Below are positions 35,284 to 47,600 of a stretch of DNA of 64,000 bases, in pieces; position 1 is the first letter of the stretch; each line of letters begins with the position of its first letter. A model generated the notes under the pieces. The model had not been told where the DNA came from. It did no database searches and saw nothing but the letters and a program-made list of their open reading frames with translations. The position numbers and the translations under genes were made by a program. Source of the DNA: Alitta virens (Eukaryota > Annelida > Polychaeta > Phyllodocida > Nereididae); contig OW028581.1 in assembly GCA_932294295.1 (NCBI GenBank), positions 11,667,026-11,731,025 on the forward strand. The letters are read 5' to 3'.

Positions 35284-38160
35284 GGTTAGTTTTTCACACC
35301 TTTTTTTGGTTTGTTGTTCACACCTTTTTTTGGTTTGTTGTTCACAACTTTTTTTGGTTTGTTGTTCACACTTTTTTTTGGTTTGTTGTTCACACCTTTT
35401 TTTGGTTTGTTGTTCACACCTTTTTTTGGTTTGTTGTTCACACCTTTTTTTGGTTAGTTTTTCACACCTTTTTTTGGTTTGTTGTTCACACCTTTTTTGG
35501 TTTGTTTTTCACACCTTTCTTTGGTTTGTTGTTCACACCTTTTTTTGGTTTGTTGTTCACACCTTTTTTTGGTTTGTTGTTCACACCTTTTTTTTGGTTT
35601 GTTGTTCACAACTTTTTTTGGTTTGTTGTTCACACCTTTTTTTGGTTTGTTGTTCACACCTTTTTTTGGTTTGTTGTTCACACCTTTTTTTGGTTTGTTG
35701 TTCACACCTTTTTTTGGTTTGTTGTTCACACCTTTTTTTGGTTTGTTGTTCATACCTTTTTTTGGTTTGTTGTTCACAACTTTTTTTGGTTTGTTGTTCA
35801 CACCTTTTTTTGGTTTGTTGTTCACACCTTTTTTTGGTTTGTTGTTCACACCTTTTATGGTTTGTTGTTCACACCTTTTTTGGTTTGTTGTTCACACCTT
35901 TTTTGGTTTGTTGTTCACACCTTTTTTTGGTTTGTTGTTCACATCTTTTTTTGGTTTGTTGTTCACATCTTTTTTTGGTTTGTTTTTCACACCTTTTCTT
36001 GGTTTGTTGTTCTCACCTTTTTTTGGTTTGTTGTTCACGCCTTTTTTTGGTTTGTTGTTCCCCCCCCCTTTTTGGTTTGTTGTTCACGCCTTCTTTGGTT
36101 TGTTTTTCACGCCTATTTTTGGTTTGTTGTTCACACCTTTTTTTTGGTTTGTTGTTCACACCTTTTTTTGGTTTGTTGTTCACACCTTTTTTTGGTTTGT
36201 TGTTCACACCTTTTTTTGGTTTGTTGTTCACACCTTTTTTTGGTTTGTTGTTCACACCTTTTTTTGGTTTGTTGTTCACAACTTTTTTTGGTTTGTTGTT
36301 CACACCTTTTTTTGGTTTGTTGTTCACACCTTTTTTTGGTTTGTTGTTCACACCTTTTTTTGGTTTGTTGTTCACACCTTTTTTTGGTTTGTTGTTCATA
36401 CCTTTTTTTGGTTTGTTGTTCACAACTTTTTTTGGTTTGTTGTTCACACCTTTTTTTGGTTTGTTGTTCACACCTTTTTTTGGTTTGTTGTTCACACCTT
36501 TTATGGTTTGTTGTTCACACCTTTTTTGGTTTGTTGTTCACACCTTTTTTGGTTTGTTGTTCACACCTTTTTTTGGTTTGTTGTTCACATCTTTTTTTGG
36601 TTTGTTGTTCACATCTTTTTTTGGTTTGTTTTTCACACCTTTTCTTGGTTTGTTGTTCTCACCTTTTTTTGGTTTGTTGTTCACGCCTTTTTTTGGTTTG
36701 TTGTTCCCCCCCCCTTTTTGGTTTGTTGTTCACGCCTTCTTTGGTTTGTTTTTCACACCTTTTTTTGGTTTGTTGTTCACACCTTTTTTTGGTTAGTTTT
36801 TCACACCTTTTTTTGGTTTGTTGTTCACACCTTTTTTTGGTTTGTTGTTCACAACTTTTTTTGGTTTGTTGTTCACACTTTTTTTTGGTTTGTTGTTCAC
36901 ACCTTTTTTTGGTTTGTTGTTCACACCTTTTTTTGGTTTGTTGTTCACACCTTTTTTTGGTTAGTTTTTCACACCTTTTTTTGGTTTGTTGTTCACACCT
37001 TTTTTGGTTTGTTTTTCACACCTTTCTTTGGTTTGTTGTTCACACCTTTTTTTGGTTTGTTGTTCACACCTTTTTTTGGTTTGTTGTTCACACCTTTTTT
37101 TTGGTTTGTTGTTCACAACTTTTTTTGGTTTGTTGTTCACACCTTTTTTTGGTTTGTTGTTCACACCTTTTTTTGGTTTGTTGTTCACACCTTTTTTTGG
37201 TTTGTTGTTCACACCTTTTTTTGGTTTGTTGTTCATACCTTTTTTTGGTTTGTTGTTCACAACTTTTTTTGGTTTGTTGTTCACACCTTTTTTTGGTTTG
37301 TTGTTCACACCTTTTTTTGGTTTGTTGTTCACACCTTTTATGGTTTGTTGTTCACACCTTTTTTGGTTTGTTGTTCACACCTTTTTTGGTTTGTTGTTCA
37401 CACCTTTTTTTGGTTTGTTGTTCACATCTTTTTTTGGTTTGTTGTTCACATCTTTTTTTGGTTTGTTTTTCACACCTTTTCTTGGTTTGTTGTTCTCACC
37501 TTTTTTTGGTTTGTTGTTCACGCCTTTTTTTGGTTTGTTGTTCCCCCCCCCTTTTTGGTTTGTTGTTCACGCCTTCTTTGGTTTGTTTTTCACGCCTATT
37601 TTTGGTTTGTTGTTCACACCTTTTTTTTGGTTTGTTGTTCACACCTTTTTTTGGTTTGTTGTTCACACCTTTTTTTGGTTTGTTGTTCACACCTTTTTTT
37701 GGTTTGTTGTTCACACCTTTTTTTGGTTTGTTGTTCACAACTTTTTTTGGTTTGTTGTTCACACCTTTTTTTGGTTTGTTGTTCACACCTTTTTTTGGTT
37801 TGTTGTTCACACCTTTTTTTGGTTTGTTGTTCACCTTTTTTTGGTTTGTTGTTCATACCTTTTTTTGGTTTGTTGTTCACAACTTTTTTTGGTTTGTTGT
37901 TCACACCTTTTTTTGGTTTGTTGTTCACACCTTTTTTTGGTTTGTTGTTCACACCTTTTATGGTTTGTTGTTCACACCTTTTTTGGTTTGTTGTTCACAC
38001 CTTTTTTGGTTTGTTGTTCACATCTTTTTTTGGTTTGTTGTTCACATCTTTTTTTGGTTTGTTTTTCACACCTTTTCTTGGTTTGTTGTTCTCACCTTTT
38101 TTTGGTTTGTTGTTCACGCCTTTTTTTGGTTTGTTGTTCCCCCCCCCTTTTTGGTTTGTT
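35284..38160 (+). repeat. About 1.5-kb tandem duplication in array B
   Basis: The series GGTTAGTTTTTCACACC, then CACCTTTCTTTGG, a T8 unit, CACAACTTTTTTT, CATACC, CCTTTTATGG, two CACATC units, TTCTCACC and a poly-C cassette occurs from about 35,450 and again from about 36,957 (offset 1,507). It occurs a third time from about 45,349. The copies differ by whole-unit gains and losses; the poly-C units are at 36,060, 36,706 and 37,543. Confidence 0.72.
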
Positions 38161-39060
38161 GTTCACGCCTTCTTTGGTTTGTTTTTCACGCCTTTTTTTG
38201 GTTTGTTGTTCACACCTTTTTTTGGTTTGTTGTTCACACCTTTTTTTGGTTTGTTGTTCACACCTTTTTTGGTTTGTTGTTCACACCTTTTTTTGGTTTG
38301 TTGTTCACATCTTCTTTTTGGTTTGTTGTTCACATCTTTTTTTGGTTTGTTTTTCACACCTTTTCTTGGTTTGTTGTTCACACCTTTTTTGGGTTTGTTG
38401 TTCACACCTTTTTTTGGTTTGTTGTTCACACCTTTTTTTGGTTTGTTGTTCACACCTTTTTTTGGTTTGTTTTTCACACCTTTTCTTGGTTTGTTGTTCA
38501 CACCTTTTTTGGTTTGTTGTTCACACCTTTTTTGGTTTGTTGTTCACACCTTTTATGGTTTGTTGTTCACACCTTTTTTTGGTTTGTTGTTCACACCTTT
38601 TATGGTTTGTTGTTCACACCTTTTTTGGTTTGTTGTTCACACCTTTTTTGGTTTGTTGTTCACACCTTTTTTTGGTTTGTTGTTCACACCTTTTTTTGGT
38701 TTGTTGTTCACACCTTTTTTTGGTTTGTTGTTCATACCTTTTTTTGGTTTGTTGTTCACAACTTTTTTTGGTTTGTTGTTCACACCTTTTTTTGGTTTGT
38801 TGTTCACACCTTTTTTTGGTTTGTTGTTCACACCTTTTATGGTTTGTTGTTCACACCTTTTTTGGTTTGTTGTTCACACCTTTTTTGGTTTGTTGTTCAC
38901 ACCTTTTTTTGGTTTGTTGTTCACATCTTTTTTTGGTTTGTTGTTCACATCTTTTTTTGGTTTGTTTTTCACACCTTTTCTTGGTTTGTTGTTCTCACCT
39001 TTTTTTGGTTTGTTGTTCACGCCTTTTTTTGGTTTGTTGTTCCCCCCCCCTTTTTGGTTT

Positions 39061-42000
39061 GTTGTTCACGCCTTCTTTGGTTTGTTTTTCACGCCTATTT
39101 TTGGTTTGTTGTTCACACCTTTTTTTTGGTTTGTTGTTCACACCTTTTTTTGGTTTGTTGTTCACACCTTTTTTTGGTTTGTTGTTCACACCTTTTTTTG
39201 GTTTGTTGTTCACGCCTTTTTTTGGTTTGTTGTTCCCCCCCCCTTTTTGGTTTGTTGTTCACGCCTTCTTTGGTTTGTTTTTCACGCCTTTTTTTGGTTT
39301 GTTGTTCACACCTTTTTTTGGTTTGTTGTTCACACCTTTTTTTGGTTTGTTGTTCACACCTTTTTTGGTTTGTTGTTCACACCTTTTTTTGGTTTGTTGT
39401 TCACATCTTCTTTTTGGTTTGTTGTTCACATCTTTTTTTGGTTTGTTTTTCACACCTTTTCTTGGTTTGTTGTTCACACCTTTTTTGGGTTTGTTGTTCA
39501 CACCTTTTTTTGGTTTGTTGTTCACACCTTTTTTGGGTTTGTTGTTCACACCTTTTTTTGGTTTGTTGTTCACACCTTTTTTTGGTTTGTTGTTCACACC
39601 TTTTTTTGGTTTGTTTTTCACACCTTTTCTTGGTTTGTTGTTCACACCTTTTTTGGTTTGTTGTTCACACCTTTTTTGGTTTGTTGTTCACACCTTTTAT
39701 GGTTTGTTGTTCACACCTTTTTTTGGTTTGTTGTTCACACCTTTTATGGTTTGTTGTTCACACCTTTTTTGGTTTGTTGTTCACGCCTTTTTTGGTTTGT
39801 TGTTCACACCTTTTTTTGGTTTGTTGTTCACGCCTTTTTTTGGTTTGTTGTTCACACCTTTTTTTGGTTTGTTGTTCACACCTTTTTTTGGTTTGTTGTT
39901 CACACCTTCTTTGGTTTGTTGTTCACACCTTTTTTTGGTTTGTTGTTCACATCTTTTTTTGGTTTGTTGTTCACACCTTTTTTTGGTTTGTTGTTCACAC
40001 CTTTTTTTGGTTTGTTGTTCACACCTTTTTTTGGTTTGTTGTTCACACCTTTTTTTGGTTTGTTGTTCACACCTTTTTTTGGTTTGTAGTTCACACCTTT
40101 TTTGGTTTGTTGTTCACACCTTTCATGGTTTGTTGTTCACACCTTTTTTTGGTTTGTTGTTCACACCTTTTATGGTTTGTTGTTCACACCTTTTTTGGTT
40201 TGTTTTTCACACCTTTTTTGGTTTGTTGCTCACACCTTTTTTTGGTTTGTTTTTCACACCTTTTTTTGGTTTGTTGTTCACACCTTTTTTTGGTTTGTTG
40301 TTCACACCTTTTATGGTTTGTTGTTCACACCTTTTTTTGGTTTGTTGTTCACACCTTTTATGGTTTGTTGTTCACACCTTTTTTTGGTTTGTTGTTCACA
40401 CCTTTTTTTGGTTTGTTTTTCACACCTTTTCTTGGTTTGTTGTTCACACCTTTTTTGGTTTGTTGTTCACACCTTTTTTGGTTTGTTGTTCACACCTTTT
40501 CTGGTTTGTTGTTCACACCTTTTTTTGGTTTGTTGTTCACACCTTTTATGGTTTGTTGTTCACACCTTTTTTGGTTTGTTGTTCACACCTTTTTTGGTTT
40601 GTTGTTCACACCTTTTTTTGGTTTGTTGTTCACATCTTTTTTTGGTTTGTTGTTCACATCTTTTTTTGGTTTGTTTTTCACACCTTTTCTTGGTTTGTTG
40701 TTCACACCTTTTTTGGGTTTGTTGTTCACACCTTTTTTTGGTTTGTTGTTCACACCTTTTTTTGGTTTGTTGTTCACACCTTTTTTTGGTTTGTTGTTCA
40801 CACCTTTTTTTGGTTTGTTGTTCACACCTTTTTTTGGTTTGTTGTTCACACCTTTTTTGGGTTTGTTGTTCACACCTTTTTTTGGTTTGTTGTTCACACC
40901 TTTTTTTGGTTTGTTGTTCACACCTTTTTTTGGTTTGTTGTTCACACCTTTTTTTGGTTTGTTGTTCACACTTTTTTTGGTTTGTTGTTCACACCTTTTT
41001 TTGGTTTGTTGTTCACACCTTTTCTTGGTTTGTTGTTCACACCTTTTCTTGGTTTGTTGTTCACACCTTTTCTTGGTTTGTTGTTCACACCTTTTTTTGG
41101 TTTGTTGTTCACACCTTTTTTTCGTTTGTTGTTCACACCTTTTTTTGGTTTGTTGTTCACACCTTTTTTTGGTTTGTTGTTCACACCTTTTTTTGGTTTG
41201 TTGTTCACACCTTTTTTTGGTTTGTTGTTCACACCTTTTTTGGTTTGTTGTTCACACCTTTTTTTGGTTTGTTGTTCACGCCTTTTTTTGGTTTGTTGTT
41301 CACACCTTTTTTTGGTTTGTTGTTCACACCTTTTTTTGGTTTGTTGTTCACACCTTCTTTGGTTTGTTGTTCACACCTTTTTTTGGTTTGTTGTTCACAT
41401 CTTTTTTTGGTTTGTTGTTCACACCTTTTTTTGGTTTGTTGTTCACACCTTTTTTTGGTTTGTTGTTCACACCTTTTTTTGGTTTGTTGTTCACACCTTT
41501 TTTTGGTTTGTTGTTCACACCTTTTTTTGGTTTGTTGTTCACACCTTTTTTGGTTTGTTGTTCACACCTTTTATGGTTTGTTGTTCACACCTTTTATGGT
41601 TTGTTGTTCACACCTTTTTTTGGTTTGTTGTTCACACCTTTTATGGTTTGTTGTTCACACCTTTTTTGGTTTGTTTTTCACACCTTTTTTGGTTTGTTGC
41701 TCACACCTTTTTTTGGTTTGTTTTTCACACCTTTTTTTGGTTTGTTGTTCACACCTTTTTTTGGTTTGTTGTTCACACCTTTTATGGTTTGTTGTTCACA
41801 CCTTTTTTTGGTTTGTTGTTCACACCTTTTATGGTTTGTTGTTCACACCTTTTTTTGGTTTGTTGTTCACAACTTTTTTTGGTTTGTTGTTCACACTTTT
41901 TTTTGGTTTGTTGTTCACACCTTTTTTTGGTTTGTTGTTCACACCTTTTTTTGGTTTGTTGTTCACACCTTTTTTTGGTTAGTTTTTCACACCTTTTTTT

Positions 42001-44602
42001 GGTTTGTTGTTCACACCTTTTTTTGGTTTGTTGTTCACAACTTTTTTTGGTTTGTTGTTCACACTTTTTTTTGGTTTGTTGTTCACACCTTTTTTTGGTT
42101 TGTTGTTCACACCTTTTTTTGGTTTGTTTTTCACACCTTTTCTTGGTTTGTTGTTCACACCTTTTTTGGTTTGTTGTTCACACCTTTTTTGGTTTGTTGT
42201 TCACACCTTTTATGGTTTGTTGTTCACACCTTTTTTTGGTTTGTTGTTCACACCTTTTATGGTTTGTTGTTCACACCTTTTTTGGTTTGTTGTTCACACC
42301 TTTTTTGGTTTGTTGTTCACACCTTTTTTTGGTTTGTTGTTCACACCTTTTTTTGGTTTGTTGTTCACACCTTTTTTTGGTTTGTTGTTCATACCTTTTT
42401 TTGGTTTGTTGTTCACACCTTTTTGGTTTGTTGTTCACGCCTTCTTTGGTTTGTTTTTCACGCCTATTTTTGGTTTGTTGTTCACACCTTTTTTTTGGTT
42501 TGTTGTTCACACCTTTTTTTGGTTTGTTGTTCACACCTTTTTTTGGTTTGTTGTTCACACCTTTTTTTGGTTTGTTGTTCACGCCTTTTTTTGGTTTGTT
42601 GTTCCCCCCCCCCCCTTTTTGGTTTGTTGTTCACGCCTTCTTTGGTTTGTTTTTCACGCCTTTTTTTGGTTTGTTGTTCACACCTTTTTTTGGTTTGTTG
42701 TTCACACCTTTTTTTGGTTTGTTGTTCACACCTTTTTTGGTTTGTTGTTCACACCTTTTTTTGGTTTGTTGTTCACATCTTCTTTTTGGTTTGTTGTTCA
42801 CATCTTTTTTTGGTTTGTTTTTCACACCTTTTCTTGGTTTGTTGTTCACACCTTTTTTGGGTTTGTTGTTCACACCTTTTTTTGGTTTGTTGTTCACACC
42901 TTTTTTGGGTTTGTTGTTCACACCTTTTTTTGGTTTGTTGTTCACACCTTTTTTTGGTTTGTTGTTCACACCTTTTTTTGGTTTGTTTTTCACACCTTTT
43001 CTTGGTTTGTTGTTCACACCTTTTTTGGTTTGTTGTTCACACCTTTTTTGGTTTGTTGTTCACACCTTTTATGGTTTGTTGTTCACACCTTTTTTTGGTT
43101 TGTTGTTCACACCTTTTATGGTTTGTTGTTCACACCTTTTTTGGTTTGTTGTTCACGCCTTTTTTGGTTTGTTGTTCACACCTTTTTTTGGTTTGTTGTT
43201 CACGCCTTTTTTTGGTTTGTTGTTCACACCTTTTTTTGGTTTGTTGTTCACACCTTTTTTTGGTTTGTTGTTCACACCTTCTTTGGTTTGTTGTTCACAC
43301 CTTTTTTTGGTTTGTTGTTCACATCTTTTTTTGGTTTGTTGTTCACACCTTTTTTTGGTTTGTTGTTCACACCTTTTTTTGGTTTGTTGTTCACACCTTT
43401 TTTTGGTTTGTTGTTCACACCTTTTTTTGGTTTGTTGTTCACACCTTTTTTTGGTTTGTAGTTCACACCTTTTTTGGTTTGTTGTTCACACCTTTCATGG
43501 TTTGTTGTTCACACCTTTTTTTGGTTTGTTGTTCACACCTTTTATGGTTTGTTGTTCACACCTTTTTTGGTTTGTTTTTCACACCTTTTTTGGTTTGTTG
43601 CTCACACCTTTTTTTGGTTTGTTTTTCACACCTTTTTTTGGTTTGTTGTTCACACCTTTTTTTGGTTTGTTGTTCACACCTTTTATGGTTTGTTGTTCAC
43701 ACCTTTTTTTGGTTTGTTGTTCACACCTTTTATGGTTTGTTGTTCACACCTTTTTTTGGTTTGTTGTTCACACCTTTTTTTGGTTTGTTTTTCACACCTT
43801 TTCTTGGTTTGTTGTTCACACCTTTTTTGGTTTGTTGTTCACACCTTTTTTGGTTTGTTGTTCACACCTTTTATGGTTTGTTGTTCACACCTTTTTTTGG
43901 TTTGTTGTTCACACCTTTTATGGTTTGTTGTTCACACCTTTTTTGGTTTGTTGTTCACACCTTTTTTGGTTTGTTGTTCACACCTTTTTTTGGTTTGTTG
44001 TTCACATCTTTTTTTGGTTTGTTGTTCACATCTTTTTTTGGTTTGTTTTTCACACCTTTTCTTGGTTTGTTGTTCACACCTTTTTTGGGTTTGTTGTTCA
44101 CACCTTTTTTTGGTTTGTTGTTCACACCTTTTTTTGGTTTGTTGTTCACACCTTTTTTTGGTTTGTTGTTCACACCTTTTTTTGGTTTGTTGTTCACACC
44201 TTTTTTTGGTTTGTTGTTCACACCTTTTTTGGGTTTGTTGTTCACACCTTTTTTTGGTTTGTTGTTCACACCTTTTTTTGGTTTGTTGTTCACACCTTTT
44301 TTTGGTTTGTTGTTCACACCTTTTTTTGGTTTGTTGTTCACACTTTTTTTGGTTTGTTGTTCACACCTTTTTTTGGTTTGTTGTTCACACCTTTTCTTGG
44401 TTTGTTGTTCACACCTTTTCTTGGTTTGTTGTTCACACCTTTTCTTGGTTTGTTGTTCACACCTTTTTTTGGTTTGTTGTTCACACCTTTTTTTCGTTTG
44501 TTGTTCACACCTTTTTTTGGTTTGTTGTTCACACCTTTTTTTGGTTTGTTGTTCACACCTTTTTTTGGTTTGTTGTTCACACCTTTTTTTGGTTTGTTGT
44601 TC
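39061..44602 (+). repeat. 3,372-bp duplication in array B
   Basis: The series from a poly-C cassette through GTAGTTCACACC, CACCTTTCATGG and GTTGCTCACACC units at 39,234-41,230 recurs at 42,604-44,602. The offset is 3,372 bp (anchors 39,259/42,631, 40,102/43,474, 40,583/43,955 and 40,966/44,338). The poly-C run is 9 in the first copy and 12 in the second. A single change, TTTTCTGG near 40,497 versus TTTTATGG near 43,869, marks the first copy. A third partial copy starts near 46,545. Confidence 0.8.
42604..42615 (+). repeat. Longest poly-C unit of array B (12 C)
   Basis: In this unit type CACACC plus part of the T run is replaced by a C run followed by five T. The run is 12 here; I count 7 to 12 across about 32 such units in array B. 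Each is followed by a unit with CACGCCTTCTTTGG and then a unit with GTTTTTCACGCC, so the three travel as one cassette of about 72 bp. Confidence 0.85.
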
Positions 44603-47600
44603 ACATCTTTTTTTGGTTTGTTGTTCACACCTTTTTTTGGTTTGTTGTTCACACCTTTTTTTGGTTTGTTGTTCACACCTTTTTTTGGTTTGTTGTTCAC
44701 ACCTTTTTTTGGTTTGTTGTTCACACCTTTTTTTGGTTTGTTGTTCACACCTTTTTTGGTTTGTTGTTCACACCTTTTATGGTTTGTTGTTCACACCTTT
44801 TATGGTTTGTTGTTCACACCTTTTTTTGGTTTGTTGTTCACACCTTTTATGGTTTGTTGTTCACACCTTTTTTGGTTTGTTTTTCACACCTTTTTTGGTT
44901 TGTTGCTCACACCTTTTTTTGGTTTGTTTTTCACACCTTTTTTTGGTTTGTTGTTCACACCTTTTTTTGGTTTGTTGTTCACACCTTTTATGGTTTGTTG
45001 TTCACACCTTTTTTTGGTTTGTTGTTCACACCTTTTATGGTTTGTTGTTCACACCTTTTTTTGGTTTGTTGTTCACAACTTTTTTTGGTTTGTTGTTCAC
45101 ACTTTTTTTTGGTTTGTTGTTCACACCTTTTTTTGGTTTGTTGTTCACACCTTTTTTTGGTTTGTTGTTCACACCTTTTTTTGGTTAGTTTTTCACACCT
45201 TTTTTTGGTTTGTTGTTCACACCTTTTTTTGGTTTGTTGTTCACAACTTTTTTTGGTTTGTTGTTCACACTTTTTTTTGGTTTGTTGTTCACACCTTTTT
45301 TTGGTTTGTTGTTCACACCTTTTTTTGGTTTGTTGTTCACACCTTTTTTTGGTTAGTTTTTCACACCTTTTTTTGGTTTGTTGTTCACACCTTTTTTGGT
45401 TTGTTTTTCACACCTTTCTTTGGTTTGTTGTTCACACCTTTTTTTGGTTTGTTGTTCACACCTTTTTTTGGTTTGTTGTTCACACCTTTTTTTTGGTTTG
45501 TTGTTCACAACTTTTTTTGGTTTGTTGTTCACACCTTTTTTTGGTTTGTTGTTCACACCTTTTTTTGGTTTGTTGTTCACACCTTTTTTTGGTTTGTTGT
45601 TCACACCTTTTTTTGGTTTGTTGTTCATACCTTTTTTTGGTTTGTTGTTCACAACTTTTTTTGGTTTGTTGTTCACACCTTTTTTTGGTTTGTTGTTCAC
45701 ACCTTTTTTTGGTTTGTTGTTCACACCTTTTATGGTTTGTTGTTCACACCTTTTTTGGTTTGTTGTTCACACCTTTTTTGGTTTGTTGTTCACACCTTTT
45801 TTTGGTTTGTTGTTCACATCTTTTTTTGGTTTGTTGTTCACATCTTTTTTTGGTTTGTTTTTCACACCTTTTCTTGGTTTGTTGTTCTCACCTTTTTTTG
45901 GTTTGTTGTTCACGCCTTTTTTTGGTTTGTTGTTCCCCCCCCCTTTTTGGTTTGTTGTTCACGCCTTCTTTGGTTTGTTTTTCACGCCTATTTTTGGTTT
46001 GTTGTTCACACCTTTTTTTTGGTTTGTTGTTCACACCTTTTTTTGGTTTGTTGTTCACACCTTTTTTTGGTTTGTTGTTCACACCTTTTTTTGGTTTGTT
46101 GTTCACACCTTTTTTTGGTTTGTTGTTCACACCTTTTTTTGGTTTGTTGTTCACAACTTTTTTTGGTTTGTTGTTCACACCTTTTTTTGGTTTGTTGTTC
46201 ACACCTTTTTTTGGTTTGTTGTTCACACCTTTTTTTGGTTTGTTGTTCACACCTTTTTTTGGTTTGTTGTTCATACCTTTTTTTGGTTTGTTGTTCACAA
46301 CTTTTTTTGGTTTGTTGTTCACACCTTTTTTTGGTTTGTTGTTCACACCTTCTTTGGTTTGTTGTTCACACCTTTTTTTGGTTTGTTGTTCACATCTTTT
46401 TTTGGTTTGTTGTTCACACCTTTTTTTGGTTTGTTGTTCACACCTTTTTTTGGTTTGTTGTTCACACCTTTTTTTGATTTGTTGTTCACACCTTTTTTTG
46501 GTTTGTTGTTCACACCTTTTTTTGGTTTGTAGTTCACACCTTTTTTGGTTTGTTGTTCACACCTTTCATGGTTTGTTGTTCACACCTTTTTTTGGTTTGT
46601 TGTTCACACCTTTTATGGTTTGTTGTTCACACCTTTTTTGGTTTGTTTTTCACACCTTTTTTGGTTTGTTGCTCACACCTTTTTTTGGTTTGTTTTTCAC
46701 ACCTTTTTTTGGTTTGTTGTTCACACCTTTTTTTGGTTTGTTGTTCACACCTTTTATGGTTTGTTGTTCACACCTTTTTTTGGTTTGTTGTTCACACCTT
46801 TTATGGTTTGTTGTTCACACCTTTTTTTGGTTTGTTGTTCACAACTTTTTTTGGTTTGTTGTTCACACTTTTTTTTGGTTTGTTGTTCACACCTTTTTTT
46901 GGTTTGTTGTTCACACCTTTTTTTGGTTTGTTGTTCACACCTTTTTTTGGTTAGTTTTTCACACCTTGTTTTGGTTTGTTGTTCACACCTTTTATGGTTT
47001 GTTGTTCACACCTTTTTTGGTTTGTTGTTCACACCTTTTTTTGGTTTGTTGTTCACACCTTTTTTTGGTTTGTTGTTCACATCTTTTTTTGGTTTGTTGT
47101 TCACATCTTTTTTTGGTTTGTTTTTCACACCTTTTCTTGGTTTGTTGTTCTCACCTTTTTTTGGTTTGTTGTTCACGCCTTTTTTTGGTTTGTTGTTCCC
47201 CCCCCCTTTTTGGTTTGTTGTTCACGCCTTCTTTGGTTTGTTTTTCACGCCTTTTTTTGGTTTGTTGTTCACACCTTTTTTTGGTTTGTTGTTCACACCT
47301 TTTTTTGGTTTGTTGTTCACACCTTTTTTGGTTTGTTGTTCACACCTTTTTTTGGTTTGTTGTTCACATCTTCTTTTTGGTTTGTTGTTCACATCTTTTT
47401 TTGGTTTGTTTTTCACACCTTTTCTTGGTTTGTTGTTCACACCTTTTTTGGGTTTGTTGTTCACACCTTTTTTTGGTTTGTTGTTCACACCTTTTTTTGG
47501 TTTGTTGTTCACACCTTTTTTTGGTTTGTTTTTCACACCTTTTCTTGGTTTGTTGTTCACACCTTTTTTGGTTTGTTGTTCACACCTTTTTTGGTTTGTT

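Larger units (their letters stand above)
29817..45188 (+). other. Giant open frame in array B, judged an artefact
   Basis: This frame is open for 5,123 codons, but the 24-bp consensus has no stop in any + frame: the three readings cycle through GLLFTPFF, VCCSHLFL and WFVVHTFF. Length changes in the T run shift the frame without ending it, and the predicted sequence switches between all three readings many times. It closes only at rare GGTTAG units. Similar frames start at 29,650, 33,338, 36,986, 43,474, 46,545 and 53,106. On the minus strand KKGVNNKP and KKRCEQQT are also open. A selected protein would not tolerate such frame switching, so I do not call a gene. Confidence 0.92.

Noticed and set aside
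29817..45188. A 5,123-residue membrane-like protein gene
   Set aside because: The 24-bp unit lacks stops in all + frames and the reading switches among three frames at every T-run length change; no unique domain, start context or splice signal is seen.
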